A stretch of 64,000 bases of DNA, from positions 7,653,001 through 7,717,000 of the forward strand of contig CM032126.1 of NCBI GenBank assembly GCA_018894105.1, read 5' to 3'. Origin of the DNA: Jacaranda mimosifolia. Lineage: Eukaryota > Streptophyta > Magnoliopsida > Lamiales > Bignoniaceae. The notes beneath the pieces are model-generated. The model saw only the letters and a list, made by a program, of their open reading frames with translations. It was not told where the DNA came from and searched no databases. This document shows, in pieces, positions 1 through 10,630 of this stretch (position 1 is the stretch's first letter; each line of letters starts with the position of its first letter). Made by a program: the position numbers and the translations under genes.

Positions 1-641
1 AAAGTGAATTAATCAATTTTATGTCTGAGAGGTTATGATGAAGGGGCTGTTTTTTTTTTTTTTTTTTTTTGGAGACAATAAATATAATTTAAACTAAACA
101 ATTTTACAGTGATGAAAAATTCTTGTCATGCCACCTGCCCACCCCCCCCCCCCCAACACACACACACACACACATGAAATTTAATACATTTATTGTCCTC
201 AACTATCTTTTGCCTAAGTAATAAACTTGGACATGAAAAGATGTGCTTTTATCAATTAAATTCTTAATCATTTTTGAAGAAATTTTGTCTGGAATCTTCT
301 ATAACTTTAGCACTAAACTTTTTTTCTTTGTTACTCCAAATGTTTTGTTCATTTGATAAACACTTGCTCTTTGTTTCTTTTACCACAAAAACTTTTTACC
401 ACTATTGTTTTTTTTTTTTTTTTTTTTTTTTTTTTGGGTTCGTTTGTGATTTTCATTACCCTTCGGCAGTAATAAAGGCCCAATTAAATTGGGCCATAAA
501 TTACATTTCACTGGGCTTGATACTAGAAAGATGTTCTAATTGTTTCAAATGAGTCGTTAGATAAAATTGGGGCAATCTAGAAAGTCCACTGGGTTCCTAA
601 CAAAATATTTAAATAAGAACAATAAAATTAAGGAAGATTTA
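1..641. other. Intergenic AT-rich DNA with homopolymers
   Basis: No gene is recognised. The stretch holds poly-T runs at about 50-70 and 408-435, a poly-C run at about 142-154 followed directly by a CA repeat to about 174, and otherwise AT-rich sequence. The only open frame (274-552, +) reads through the second poly-T run and has low-complexity composition, so it is not called. Confidence 0.7.
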
Positions 642-1021
642 CAAGATGTTTGACTAAACTTATTTAAAAGATATCATAAGCTCTTATGTCTTATAAGATA
701 TTTCAATGTTCATAAGAACAAGATCCTATTTTTCAAATAAGTTATTGAAGTGTTTAGATAAAATAAGATTTTGGAGCTTATAAGATGTTAGAATGACAAT
801 TTTGTAATTTAAATTGCTAAAATTAAATAAGTTTTTTAAGATTTTAAAAATAAATTAGGATCTCCTTATCTTTTTTAAAAGAACTTGTAAGATCTTAATA
901 TTTTGTATTAAAATCTGATAAGTTTTTTAAAAAAAAAATTATCAGACACTTTCTAACATTATAAGCTCTTTAACATCTTATAAGATATTTTGAGAAGTTT
1001 ATAAGCTAACCAAGCACTTTC
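642..1021. mobile_element. Tourist-like (PIF/Harbinger) MITE, copy 1
   Basis: A 380-bp AT-rich element is bounded by imperfect terminal inverted repeats (left CAAGATGTTTGACTAAAC; right end on the other strand GAAAGTGCTTGGTTAGC). It is flanked on both sides by TTA (639-641 and 1022-1024), the target-site size and sequence of PIF/Harbinger elements. A related copy lies at 29464-29854; both share blocks reading like CTTATAAGATATTT and TTATTTAAAAG near the ends. It has no coding capacity. The superfamily is inferred from the 3-bp target site. Confidence 0.6.
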
Positions 1022-1340
1022 TTAATTATTAAAAAGAATTAGAATTCAAATCATATCTGATCAAAGAGATTTCTTTTCTTTTCTTAATACATAATTGGAG
1101 ATTGAAGCCCATAACCTAGCAATTTTTCCACCACTTATCAAATTCACCAAACCTAGAGAACAAGTATAAATAAGTAAATTAAAGAAAAAAAAACTGATAT
1201 TTGAAAAGTATTTTAATAACTTGTTCCAACTGACATTTTATTATTATTTTACTTTATAAATGTACAATTAATCTATAATTAGATATGATCCATAATTAAA
1301 AATTTATTTCAAAGAATATTTTATCCATTTTAATTATATG
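1022..1340. other. Intergenic, nothing recognised
   Basis: AT-rich spacer between the MITE and the solo LTR. No open frame, RNA gene or repeat boundary was seen. Confidence 0.6.
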
Positions 1341-2027
1341 TGATGGTGGTATTTTTAGTAGGAGGTATCTAAGTCTCGACCGAAATGGTATTCCTATCAG
1401 AAAGATGGTTTATGTGGATGTGGGTTAAACCTGCAGCCAATGAGCAAACGTCAAGCTAATCGAGAGGATCCTCAACTAAGACCCTATGAAAATTAAGTCA
1501 ATAAATCGACTTAAGGATATTTGGGCAGAGTAACAATTCAAAGAGAGAGAGAGAGAGAGAGTGTGTGTGTGTGTGCTTACCATTATATCATGATGAAGGG
1601 GTATTTATAGTTTGCCTAGGGACAAAAAAATGAATTTCGCCTTGAAGTGCTTCATATATTGTTCTCATAGATAGGGACAACTTATGTCTTTTCGACCTAA
1701 CCCCAAGCTCCACACCTGTCCAGCTGAACAAAGGGGAAAACCATATCACCATTAATGCGGAGGCAATAACATTAATGGCGGAGGTGATGTGCCGTCACAT
1801 CAATTAATGTGGATAGACTGGTGGTTGGGATGCATTTAATGCGGATGTGATGGGTGGCAGAGACTTACATTATCCACCATTAATGCTTATGCTATGCTTA
1901 TGCTGAGCTCCAGGTCGTCAAACTCGACCGCTGTGATCGAGTAAGGCCTTGGACTACGAAAGTTGGGTCCATTTTGGGCTTGTCGGGCCTGATGGCCTTA
2001 TTGGACCTATTTTGTTGAGCCATATCA
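1341..2027 (-). mobile_element. Solo LTR of a Tat-type Ty3/Gypsy element
   Basis: This 687-bp block begins TGATGG and ends ATATCA (TG...CA) and is flanked by a perfect 5-bp duplication ATATG (1336-1340 and 2028-2032). It resembles the reverse complement of the LTRs at 44780-45546 and 54885-55662 and the LTR at 61986-62756. Shared parts are the R/U5-like segment near 1430-1520, the TATA-like box read on the minus strand from GTATTTATAG at 1601-1610, and the terminus with TTGGACCTATTTTG. No internal retrotransposon sequence follows, so it is most simply a solo LTR left by LTR-LTR recombination. A GA/GT microsatellite has grown inside it at about 1542-1576. Confidence 0.8.
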
Positions 2028-2032
2028 ATATG

Positions 2033-2763
2033 TGTCTATAATATAGAATAAAAATAAGAGTAACATTAAAAGAATTTGCACTAGCTGAAAAAATGCTTAT
2101 GAGAAATCAGCGCATCAGCGCACATGTGCATTTCGCAACACAGGATTTAATGACATCCCAAAATTTCACATGGACCAATTCTACGACACCCGCCCATTAC
2201 TTCTTTACATCCCATGCAATAAATTATGATGTATTAAACCAAAGAATAGATAACATTTTCCTTATGCATCACTTGCTCAATAAATTTATTGTTTTGTCTC
2301 GCTGTGCTTTTTATTTTTCTTGTTTCTTTGTAAGCATAAACAATGTTGTGGTAAAAAAGAGAAGTAAAAGAAATACTAGGGTAGAAAATTAGGGCTCTTT
2401 TAGTGGGTCAATGAACCTTTTTGTGTGTGTGTGTGTGTTAAAAAAAAATTATTGTTCTTGAAAGACTCAAATTGGTAATCAATTTATTTGCGAGCAGGGG
2501 TTTATGACATTTACATCTTAGAATATTATAATTATTTACTATGTAGAACTCATGCAATATTGAATAAAATATTTTAAGATGAATCAGTCGGAGTTGGATC
2601 AAGAATCCCATCATGAAACAATTGTTTGGTTTTAGATAAGATCATTAATAGTAGACCTTGTGACTTTAGATTATTCACGATTATTTAAACTCGTTAGATA
2701 TAAAGATTCAACCGTATTAAGATATTTTGTCATTAATATGTATTGATAGAAAGTTATTTCTAT
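2033..2763. other. Intergenic, one unrecognised small ORF
   Basis: A 99-codon frame at 2093-2392 (+) starts with ATG, but its translation resembles no family I know and has no domain, signal or repeat. It is probably chance. A GT run lies at about 2421-2440. Confidence 0.45.
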
Positions 2764-3668
2764 TAGGGGTGGGGGGAAAAATTAAAAAACTGAACCGAAT
2801 CAAATTATAATAAAAAAGAAGAAGAAGAAGAAGAAGAAGAAGAAGCAAACTATCCAAATCGGTTCCTAAAAAATGTGGGTCTTTTAGTGAAAATTGGTTC
2901 AGTTAGTTAATTACTATATGAAATTTGGTTAATCAAAATTAACCAAATCAAATCGATTTAATTTAAAAAATAAAACTATTAATTTTAAAATAAAATTTGA
3001 AAAATTAATTGATTGTCCAACTTTTGATTTAAGGAATATATATATATATATATTGAAGGAAGCTTATATTTTTATATTAATTGTTCGTGAGATTTGGATG
3101 AATGTTAGCTTGATTGGAAGTATTTTAATTTTGGACTATAGCTTGATTTGTATCTTCATATTGATTGCTTGATACACTCTTAATTTTCAAATTACATTGT
3201 TCATAGTAATTCAATAAATATGATATAAGATGGAGAGATTGCTTGCTTGATGTATTTTTAATTTTGAAGTTAATTACGATGTGAGATGGGAATATTATAT
3301 ATTACATTGTTAATTTTGAAATTTTATTTGCTTGTTGTATTGTAAATTTTGAGATAGGGAGTTATTAAATTGATAGGGATTTGTCCACTAAAATCAAACT
3401 TTTATAAATAATTTGTTCAATAAAATTGAATCCAACCAAATTGAGTCAAATTTAATGTTTTTATTGACTAAAGTTTAATTATTTTAAAAAAACAGTTAAC
3501 TGATTAATCGAATTGTAATATCCAAGTTTTAATTACATGATTTTTTTTCTCCTTAAGTGGTTATAGTTCAATTTTATATATCCAAATTGCATCGAACAAA
3601 ATTTTGATTTGATTTAGTTTTTAGCATGGTTTTTCGAATCAAAACGAACAGAATCACGTCCACTCCTA
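2764..3668. mobile_element. Non-autonomous hAT-like element
   Basis: A 905-bp non-coding element with short terminal inverted repeats: TAGGGGTGG on the left, and CCACTCCTA on the right, which reads TAGGAGTGG on the other strand. It is flanked by an 8-bp duplication with one mismatch (ATTTCTAT at 2756-2763, ATTTCTGT at 3669-3676), the size expected of hAT transposons. The interior is AT-rich with runs like AACCAAATCAAATCG. A GAA microsatellite lies at about 2817-2846. No transposase is present. Confidence 0.6.
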
Positions 3669-3676
3669 ATTTCTGT

Positions 3677-4149
3677 GAAAAAATGTATTGAAAGATTAGA
3701 AAAAAAGAACTATTTATAAAAAGATTTCAAAACTGTCAACTTATTAGATGCAAAATAAGATCAGATATTCATATTGTTGATCACAATGAAACAAAAATCT
3801 CAATTTTCAATTTTGCAGTTCACACACGGAGTTTATATGGGAAATTTGGACGTCAGATCACGCTTATTACTATTTTTGTCACTCCAAACAGTGTGTAGAT
3901 ATCATGATGATAAACGCGTTTTTTGGGCCCTGTTCGGTGCTTCCTAATACCCCCCCAAAAAAAAATCCTTTAAGGCTTTAAATATTGACGTACTTTTGGA
4001 TAAAGACTGTTTGATGTTTCCCGCGTTGCATGTGAATGTGATTCTTTCATTTTTCAATTTGAATGGTCCATTAATTTGATGCTTATATATATATATATAT
4101 ATGTCATTTTCCAGTCTATATTCGATAAGGATTGAAAACGAAAAAGAGC
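3677..4149. other. Intergenic, nothing recognised
   Basis: AT-rich spacer with a short TA repeat near 4085-4102. No supported feature. Confidence 0.5.
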
Positions 4150-5700
4150 CATTCCAAAATTGCGGGGTTTTTACAAATAACCCCCATTTGTTAAGAAAAA
4201 TAGGTATATTACGCCTCTGTTAAAAAAAAAATTTAATTAAAAACATCCTCATATTTTAAAAAATCATGCAACGAATCCCCCTGAGAGCGTGGGTGTAGCA
4301 CACGCGCCTGTGCGTGCATCCGAGTTTAAATTTTTGTATATAAAAAGATAATTATGCCCTTATTCATCAACTGTTGGATCTTCTTTTAAAAAATCAACAG
4401 TTTAGATTAAATCACATTATATTTTTTAAAAAATATATAAAATATATATACACACAATATAATATATTATCATACATATAATGTGTATATATATTAATAC
4501 AAGTGTATATATATACAATTATATATATAAATGACTATCCACCACACCAGTCGGCCGGTAACCACTGCCAGTACTTGCAATATTAAAAAATAAATAAAAA
4601 CAGATGACAACCGCGGGCTACCATCAAACACGACTGCCATGGCTACATTGGCCATGGCGGCCCGTGGTCGGATCTGGCCACAATGCTGCATGGCCATGGC
4701 TGCCATGGCAAGCCGTAAGGGTAAGGGTTGGGGAGACAGGATGCAGGGGTGGGGGTTTGGGGGGTAGAATTTTGTGTGTGTCCATATATATATTATTAAA
4801 TAATTATATATATTAATATATAATTATTTAATTATATATATTGTCATATATGTGTTATATTGTATATATTATCATATATATATGATAATAAATATATAAA
4901 TATAACTATCTTATAAAAAATAAATATATAATATCACATATATAATATTTAATTTGAAATAAATAATTAGAAAGAAAAAAGATATAAATAATTTTAAATA
5001 ATTAGAAAGAAAAAAGATATAAATAAAAATTATTTAAATTTTGTAGATAAATTTATATAAAGATGATGCTATTAAATAATTATATATATTATCATGCATA
5101 GGATAATAACATCATATATACTAATATATATATATCTTATCAACAAAAATATATATGTATATAAATATATTATATATTTTAATAAATATATAATATTTAA
5201 TTTAAAATGAATAATTAGAAAGAAAAAATATACAAATAAAATTTATTTAAATTTTATAGATAAATTTATATATATGCTATATATGTATTCAAGTATAAAT
5301 AAAAATATATTATATATTTTATGAAATTTAAATTTTATTTACTTTGGAATGAATTAATAGAAAGAAAGATGAATATAATTGATAAGATAAAAACAAAAGT
5401 GATTTTAATTTTATAAATAAATTTATATATGTATAAAATGAGAATATATGAAATAATGGAGGAAGAGAGAAATGAGAAATAAAAAGAAAAGAAAGGAATG
5501 AAAGAAAAGGGAAAAATAATAATAAAAGATTATTTAAATTCAATTGAAAATATATTAAATGATTAAAGGTAAATTAGTCTTTTCATATTAAAATTATGTT
5601 AAATAGGCAAAAAATGAGAAGGGAGAGGCGGTGTGCATGGTTTTTTAAAACATAAGGATGTATTTTAATTCTTAGTGGTGGCATAATAGTAATGGCAATT
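4150..5700. mobile_element. TIR-bordered AT-rich element with GC-rich core
   Basis: The ends form an imperfect inverted repeat. ACATCCTCATATTTTAAA, starting at 4243, matches the reverse complement of the segment at 5634-5665 (ACATCCTTATGTTTTAAA), and similarity extends outward on both sides. Inside are a GC-rich block at about 4604-4765 with four GCCATGG motifs, then AT-rich DNA with at least three degenerate direct repeats (about 4905-5085, 5180-5290, 5320-5440) sharing AATTAGAAAGAAAAAA-like and AATTTTATAGATAAATTTATAT-like blocks. Small ORFs across the GC block on both strands are low-complexity and not convincing. The superfamily is unknown and the exact boundaries are uncertain. Confidence 0.45.
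4604..4765. repeat. GC-rich block with palindromic GCCATGG motifs
   Basis: This is a sharp GC-rich island in otherwise AT-rich DNA. GCCATGGC/TGGCCATGG-type motifs recur four times between about 4626 and 4710, followed by a G-rich tail with GGGTTGGGG and GGGGTGGGGG. Frames exist on both strands but look like by-products of the repeats. Its role is unknown. Confidence 0.5.
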
Positions 5701-5857
5701 TTAATATGTTCAATAATCAATTTTATGTTCCAAGATTCGACCCTGAGTCCTTGATTTCATTAGGACACATCATTTCAAATCATACAAAAGAACGTTTCAT
5801 CACATATATAAAGCGAAAATTAAACAATAATATGTGATATTATCTTTTTTGTATTTT

Positions 5858-6092
5858 ACTTGAGTCTAATTCTTGTTCTTAAGCTGTTACCTTTATTACC
5901 TAAGTCGTACACTATCTCAAGCATCGAAGTGCCTTACCCGAGGGCAATCTCAACTAGCCTAATATGTGCTCTTGTGGTCAAATCAGAAATCCTAAATACT
6001 TTACGGAATGAGGTCAAATTCGAAATCATTTTGAGAAGATTGGATCGAGTAGATAATCTCAAGATCTTGAAACGTATTATAATTAATAATAA
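5858..6092 (+). mobile_element. LTR fragment (R/U5 part) of a Tat-related element
   Basis: The stretch around 5905-5980, reading CTCAAGCATCGAAGTGCC then CCCGAGGGCAATCTC and ACTAGCCTAATATGTGCT, closely matches the R/U5 region of the complete LTR at about 55490-55555. No LTR ends, internal region or target duplication are visible, so it is a truncated remnant. The frame at 5860-6096 is a by-product. Confidence 0.6.
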
Positions 6093-6589
6093 TTAATCCA
6101 CACCATTTTTTCAACATCTTAAATAATAATTAAATTTCATCATATCAAATAAAATGAAGATAAGAACAAGTCATGATTGGCATAGCTTTATTACAGTAAC
6201 ATCAAATTAGAAATCAACAGCCAACTATAAAATTTAAAAATATTCCAATCTAAACTGGATTTTGGTGTTGAATTATAATCCATGAGATGAACACAAATTA
6301 AATGCCATCATCATTCCATACAGCGACTGGCAACTAGCAGCTGGCGCGGGTGCCGCACTTGGAGTTATTTCAATTTCATTTTTCAAATAAAATTTCATTT
6401 TTGTTATATAAGATGATATTACTCTTAATTTAATATTGTATAAGCAAATGACTACATTGACCCTGGCATAAAAAATGTTATTTTGTTAAATTAAAAATTT
6501 ACATATTTTTACATGAATTGGATTTAACTTGGATATAAACCATATGCAATCAAATCTGTTTGATTAAATGCAGAGTTTTAGATGAGAAT

Positions 6590-6642
<53 letters not shown>

Positions 6643-6745
6643 TTTGTGTATTGTGATATTATTGCTCATAAAAGTAAGTGACTTTGAGTAAATTGTTTTG
6701 TTCAAGACCTTTTATATAAAAAGAAAAGACTTTAAATGTCCAACC
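6093..6745. other. Intergenic with TA/TG microsatellite
   Basis: A TA run followed by a TG run lies at about 6590-6638. Near 6325-6375 there is a short GC-richer stretch encoding SDWQLAAGAGAALGVIS in one frame, which could be a small exon relic but has no clear splice sites. Nothing else is recognised. Confidence 0.4.
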
Positions 6746-6749
6746 AATT

Positions 6750-6934
6750 GCAGATTTGCAGCTTGCCAGTGTAATTGTAGGCCCCGTTGGTCCCCTGATT
6801 GGGAAGTTGAAACCTGTGTTTGGACTACTAATGCAAATAATAATGGGACTGATTGGCTATTTAGCCGCGTTTGTGATAATCCTGTTTGGCCTTATCCGGC
6901 GGAGAACTACGGTTCGTCCAAAGCTGAAAATTAA
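6750..6934 (+). pseudogene. Possible terminal exon relic of a membrane protein
   Basis: A frame opening after a splice-acceptor-like TTGCAG at about 6748-6753 encodes a strongly hydrophobic segment (about 55 residues) including PVGPLIGKLKPVFGLLMQ and YLAAFVIILFGLIRRRTT, then stops at 6932-6934. It looks like one or two membrane spans with a positive C-terminal tail. I do not recognise the family and no convincing upstream exon was found. A MITE starts immediately after the stop codon, which may have cut off a 3' untranslated region. Confidence 0.3.
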
Positions 6935-7388
6935 AGTAGTGTTTGGTAATGTTTTGCTAAAACATAATCAAATATATATTTATTTTGATTTAAAAATATT
7001 TAAATGTATATATTTTAAAAATATTTTCTTCTATCATTTATTATCTCCTCAAAATCTTTCATTTTTCCATACATACATATATATATATACTACATATATT
7101 TTATTATTATTCTTATAATAAAAAAATATTACTCAATTCCATTTTTACTCTAAACACCCAACAAAAAAAGGTATTCATTTGATTGTTATAGAAAAAATAT
7201 TTCATCCCAAAATATAAACAATCATACTAAACTCTCCTAAATATTTTCTATCTATTTTGCCAAAATATAAATAAAAATTTATCACATTCGCTAATACCAC
7301 GTTCACATTCCCCAACCCCATATTTCCAAAGTTTATTTCCCCAACACATATACAAAAAAATATATCCCAAATATAACCAAACATTTCC
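6935..7388. mobile_element. Tourist-like MITE, ACCAAACATT family copy 1
   Basis: A 454-bp AT-rich element with imperfect terminal repeats (AGTAGTGTTTGG on the left; GGAAATGTTTGG on the other strand at the right). TAA flanks both ends (6932-6934, 7389-7391). Related copies lie at 38968-39283 and, without clear ends, at about 24145-24365. Shared internal blocks are TTTTACYCYAAACACCCAACAAAAAAA-like and TTCCCCAAMACATA-like. Non-coding. Confidence 0.6.
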
Positions 7389-7391
7389 TAA

Positions 7392-8363
7392 GCTTTTCCT
7401 AAGGCCAACATAATTACTTTTGGACTTAATTAGTTACTCATAAATTTTACCCATTAATTAATTTGTAATTAATCTATCAAACAAAGCCCCCTTCAAACCC
7501 TTCTTTCTTCTTTACATTTCAAAGGAATTTGAGTTAAGTTTTGCAAAATTTTAATTTATTAATTTCTTCGCTAATATTTTTACAAGGAAAATGCCAAGGA
7601 AAAGTATATAACATATTTGTTTATGTTGTTCATTATGTTAAATTCTTATTTTTTTAATTTTTTTTCTTCATATTCCTATCTTGGCGGGTACTTTTACAAT
7701 TAAAGTTATGCCCAATCATTATTAATAAATTAAATTTTGTGAATAAGAAAATTGCTTATTATCTAATTTCAATGAAATAATTTTAATTAGTTCATGGATT
7801 TTCTAAAATTTAATTTAAATTAGATTATGTTTTGAATTATTAATTTTTCCAACTCGATCTGTCTTGTTTAATTTATAAATGAGCTAATTTTGAAGTTCTG
7901 TTTATATTCTGTATTTACTTAATAAATTTGAAAAGTTGTACCCAATTAATTAACGCATAATCACTTTTGTACAAAATTAATTATTCTAAAATTAATTTTA
8001 GTTTCATAAGTAATTCTAGGCCAGATCACCCTAGTTGAGTCGGAAAAATATGCTGATACTGAGGGCCCATCATTTAATTGCAATTAATAATTAACTCAAC
8101 TGGCCTCTCCTCAAAGTCAAATGAAATGAAAAGATATTGCACCCCTCGAGCTTCTCGCATATTTATTGTTGGAACTGCATATCGAAATTGTATTATCATA
8201 TTACAAGATGATATTATATATATATATATATGTATATTGAAATATGTTCATTTATTTTAACTATTTTAACATAATTTTTGTTGAAAACTTGGATCCATCC
8301 TCCCAGAATGCATTATTCTGAAAACTTCATTGTATTCTTTATAAATACTAGCAATTTTGACCC
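7392..8363. other. Intergenic, nothing recognised
   Basis: AT-rich, with a TA repeat at about 8213-8232. Small open frames here are unsupported. Confidence 0.5.
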
Positions 8364-8751
8364 ATTCAAACTAGGCTTTGCTTTTCTAAATTTTGCTAAG
8401 CTTTGCCCTAACATTACAGAAAGCTTCCCCATATATAGAGGAGGAAAATAATTGTAGAAATATAATAATTTAATATTCTGGACCTACCAAGGACAAGATG
8501 ACTAATAAATAATACAATAATTTAAAGACTCTAGACCTAATCTAACTCATACAGTACAATTATTTAAATGATCAGACCCACAAAGGACAATTATTTAATA
8601 TTCTTGTCCACTACACAAACACTTTGGCCAATAATTTAACATGGCTGGCACGACATAGAATAATTATTTTACAAAACATTGAGTCCCACATAGTACTTTT
8701 AAGTCAAAAAGCCTGGTCTAAATGGTCCCACGACACACTTTAAATTAAACT
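8364..8751 (-). promoter_or_regulatory. Extra copy of the caulimovirid promoter region
   Basis: This segment repeats, in direct orientation, the intergenic/promoter region of the adjacent left arm (8994-9378). Read on the minus strand it keeps the best TATA-like box of the locus (CTCTATATATGG, near 8428-8441). It ends at TTTGAAT, exactly where the other copies continue into the AATAAA poly(A) signal. It therefore looks like a terminal redundancy of a pararetroviral genome joined to the end of the leader. The two copies flank the ~240-bp leader and so resemble an LTR pair, but no retrotransposon internal region lies between them. Confidence 0.65.
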
Positions 8752-8990
8752 GTTGGAGCTTGGTATCCTGGCAAGGTATGACTCTGCCAAAGCAAGCCTC
8801 AATCAATAGGCAACAACAAGGATGTGTCCTTTTATGCTAAGATACGTTAACTCCTTCCAGGATCAAAGCTAATCTTAAAATCTTTCTGATACAGAAGATC
8901 CTTTTTCAAGGCAACTACATAGTATACTCAATTGTTCATACATTGAGGATAAATATATAAGCTTGAAAAGAGAAGTTAAGAGAAAGAAAT
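8752..8990 (-). other. Caulimovirid leader segment, left arm
   Basis: The untranslated leader follows the poly(A) signal and runs (minus strand) to CCAAGCTCCAAC, where it is joined directly to the extra promoter copy. In the right arm the same point continues TTGGTAT, the start of the usual caulimovirid tRNA-Met primer site TGGTATCAGAGC. The break therefore falls at the place where a pararetroviral genome is discontinuous. That reading is an inference. Confidence 0.5.
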
Positions 8991-9378
8991 TTTATTCAAA
9001 CTAGGCTTTGCTTTTCTGGATCTTGCTAAGCTCTGCCTCAACGTTACAGAAAGCTTCCCCTTCTATAGAGGAGGAAAATAACTGTAGAAATACAATAATT
9101 TAATGTCCTGGACCTACTAAGGACAATATGACTCAGACGTGGTAGAATAATTTGAAGACTCTGGACCCAATCTGACTCAATACAATACAATTATTTCAAT
9201 GACCAAATCCATAGAGGACAATTATTTAATATTTTTGTCCACTACACGACACTTGGCACAATAATTTAACTTGGTTAACACGACATAGTACAATTTTTAC
9301 AAAACATTGAGTCCCACATACTACTTTTAAATCAAAAAGCCTGGTCTAAATGGTCCCATGACACAATTTAAATTAAGT
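8991..9378 (-). promoter_or_regulatory. Caulimovirid promoter and poly(A) region, left arm
   Basis: The intergenic region downstream of the small ORF. On the minus strand it has a degraded TATA-like box (CTCTATAGAAGGGG near 9055-9069) and AATAAA at 8991-8996, about 65 bases further on. This spacing is typical of pararetroviral promoters, where the poly(A) signal lies just inside the transcript. Several AATTATT-rich blocks recur in the upstream part. Confidence 0.6.
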
Positions 9379-9431
9379 TGCTCTAGTGCTTTGGCTAACA
9401 AGTTTTCTGGTTCTGCAGATAGGCCAACAAT

Positions 9432-9792
9432 CTACCACCATTGGCTATCAAGTTCATAGGGGTCTTGTGAATCTATCAACTTATCTGCCTTTTCCTTTCC
9501 TTTGTTTAATGGAGGATCTGTAATTAAAACTAAAGAAGTTGTTTGAACTGTTGAATTTTGAGAAGACATGTTATTAGATAAATGATTCCAATTTCTTTGA
9601 AAGGATTCTTTGGAGTCTCCCCCACATAGTATTTGGTGTAGCCTTCCTGGTTTGTGTATAGAATTGGTCAAAGTATGCTCTGGAATCTTCTTGAAGTTGA
9701 AGAGCATAATCAACTGGTAATTGTTCCCATAGAGCATCTTCATCAAATCTTGGCCAACGTTGTGGAGGGATTGTTGAGTTTTGTCCTGCCAT
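9432..9792 (-). pseudogene. Caulimovirid small second ORF, left arm (broken)
   Basis: The frame starts with ATG at 9790-9792 and runs through about 70 residues (STIPPQRWPRFDED..., ALQLQEDSRAYFDQFYTQTR), then is interrupted. The rest, ending ELDSQWW and TAG at 9432-9434, continues in another frame, so there is one frameshift near 9570-9600. It overlaps or abuts the end of the polyprotein frame, the layout known for florendovirus-type genomes with a second small ORF. Its function is unknown. The right-arm counterpart is at 14078-14436. Confidence 0.6.
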
Positions 9793-10630
9793 AGTTTTCT
9801 AGAAATCCCGAATATCTTTTCCATGTTCATAAAATTCTTTGTTAAGAAAATATGGAAATATTCCATATTCTTTAACTATGCAGAGATACGGCAATTTTGG
9901 ATATGAAGAGATGTCTTTTTGGACAAAAGATAAATGCCAGAAATCCCTTGTTTGTCTTGCCAAGTTGCTGTTGTTGAAGGACTTTGAACATCCTAATCCA
10001 TGTTGATAATGGATAAAACCATTCCAAGAATATTCTGACACTTGGATTTTCATCATAATCGTCAAACCAACCACTATGTAATCCAACAATCCATTGAATA
10101 GATTGATCAATAGGAAACTCCACACCAATTATCTATTATTCCAAGAGATACCAAATAAAGGATCAAAGTTCTTTGGAAAACATGCGATGAAATGGTGGGG
10201 AAACACTGAACAATGTGTAAAATGGATAATCAGGATGAAATCCTAATACTCTAAATGTATGAAGTCCAATTTTCTGACTGTAAGGGTCTAATATTTCAGC
10301 ATGAGTTTTATTGCTCTAGTTTGGAGAGTTTTGGTCTTGATAAGATCATGAAGCTCAGGGGGAAGGTTTTCAAAAGGAATTTTATAAACTGATGAGAATC
10401 TTAATGTGGTTGGAGAAGATATCATACAAATGATGGGAATGTGTTTTCTGGGAATTGGGTAAAGCTTAGGCATGATAAGGAAATCTATAAGAACATTGTC
10501 TTTGCCTTTTATGTGCTTTACACTGAAAGAATACTGAGAAAACCATTCATACGATCTCAGCAATTGTTTGGATGGAATATATCTTGGTTTGAAACTCAAC
10601 ATCTTTGGAAATGCAGTCATATCCATTTGT
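9793..10630 (-). pseudogene. Caulimovirid polyprotein C-terminal part, left arm
   Basis: This follows the RNase H region. Fragments in different frames can be matched to the right arm: the piece at 10288-10626 (ending in an RNase H-like tail with VKHIKGKDNVL) and pieces at 9799-10128 (FPIDQSIQWIVGLHSGWFDDY). Frameshifts and stops separate them. The C-terminal extension beyond RNase H has no domain I can name. Dead by inspection. Confidence 0.55.

Noticed and set aside
274..552. 92-codon ORF
   Set aside because: It runs through a poly-T tract and is mostly Phe; low-complexity by-product.
2093..2392. 99-codon ORF
   Set aside because: No domain, no splice context and no recognisable homology; cannot be told from chance.
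4494..4816. Opposed 70-codon ORFs over the GC-rich block
   Set aside because: Both strands are open only because of GCCATGG-type repeats; the protein sequences are repetitive.
8364..9378. Small LTR retrotransposon with two ~385-bp LTRs
   Set aside because: The two copies flank only a ~240-bp leader, and the same region ends both caulimovirid arms; terminal redundancy of the virus explains it.
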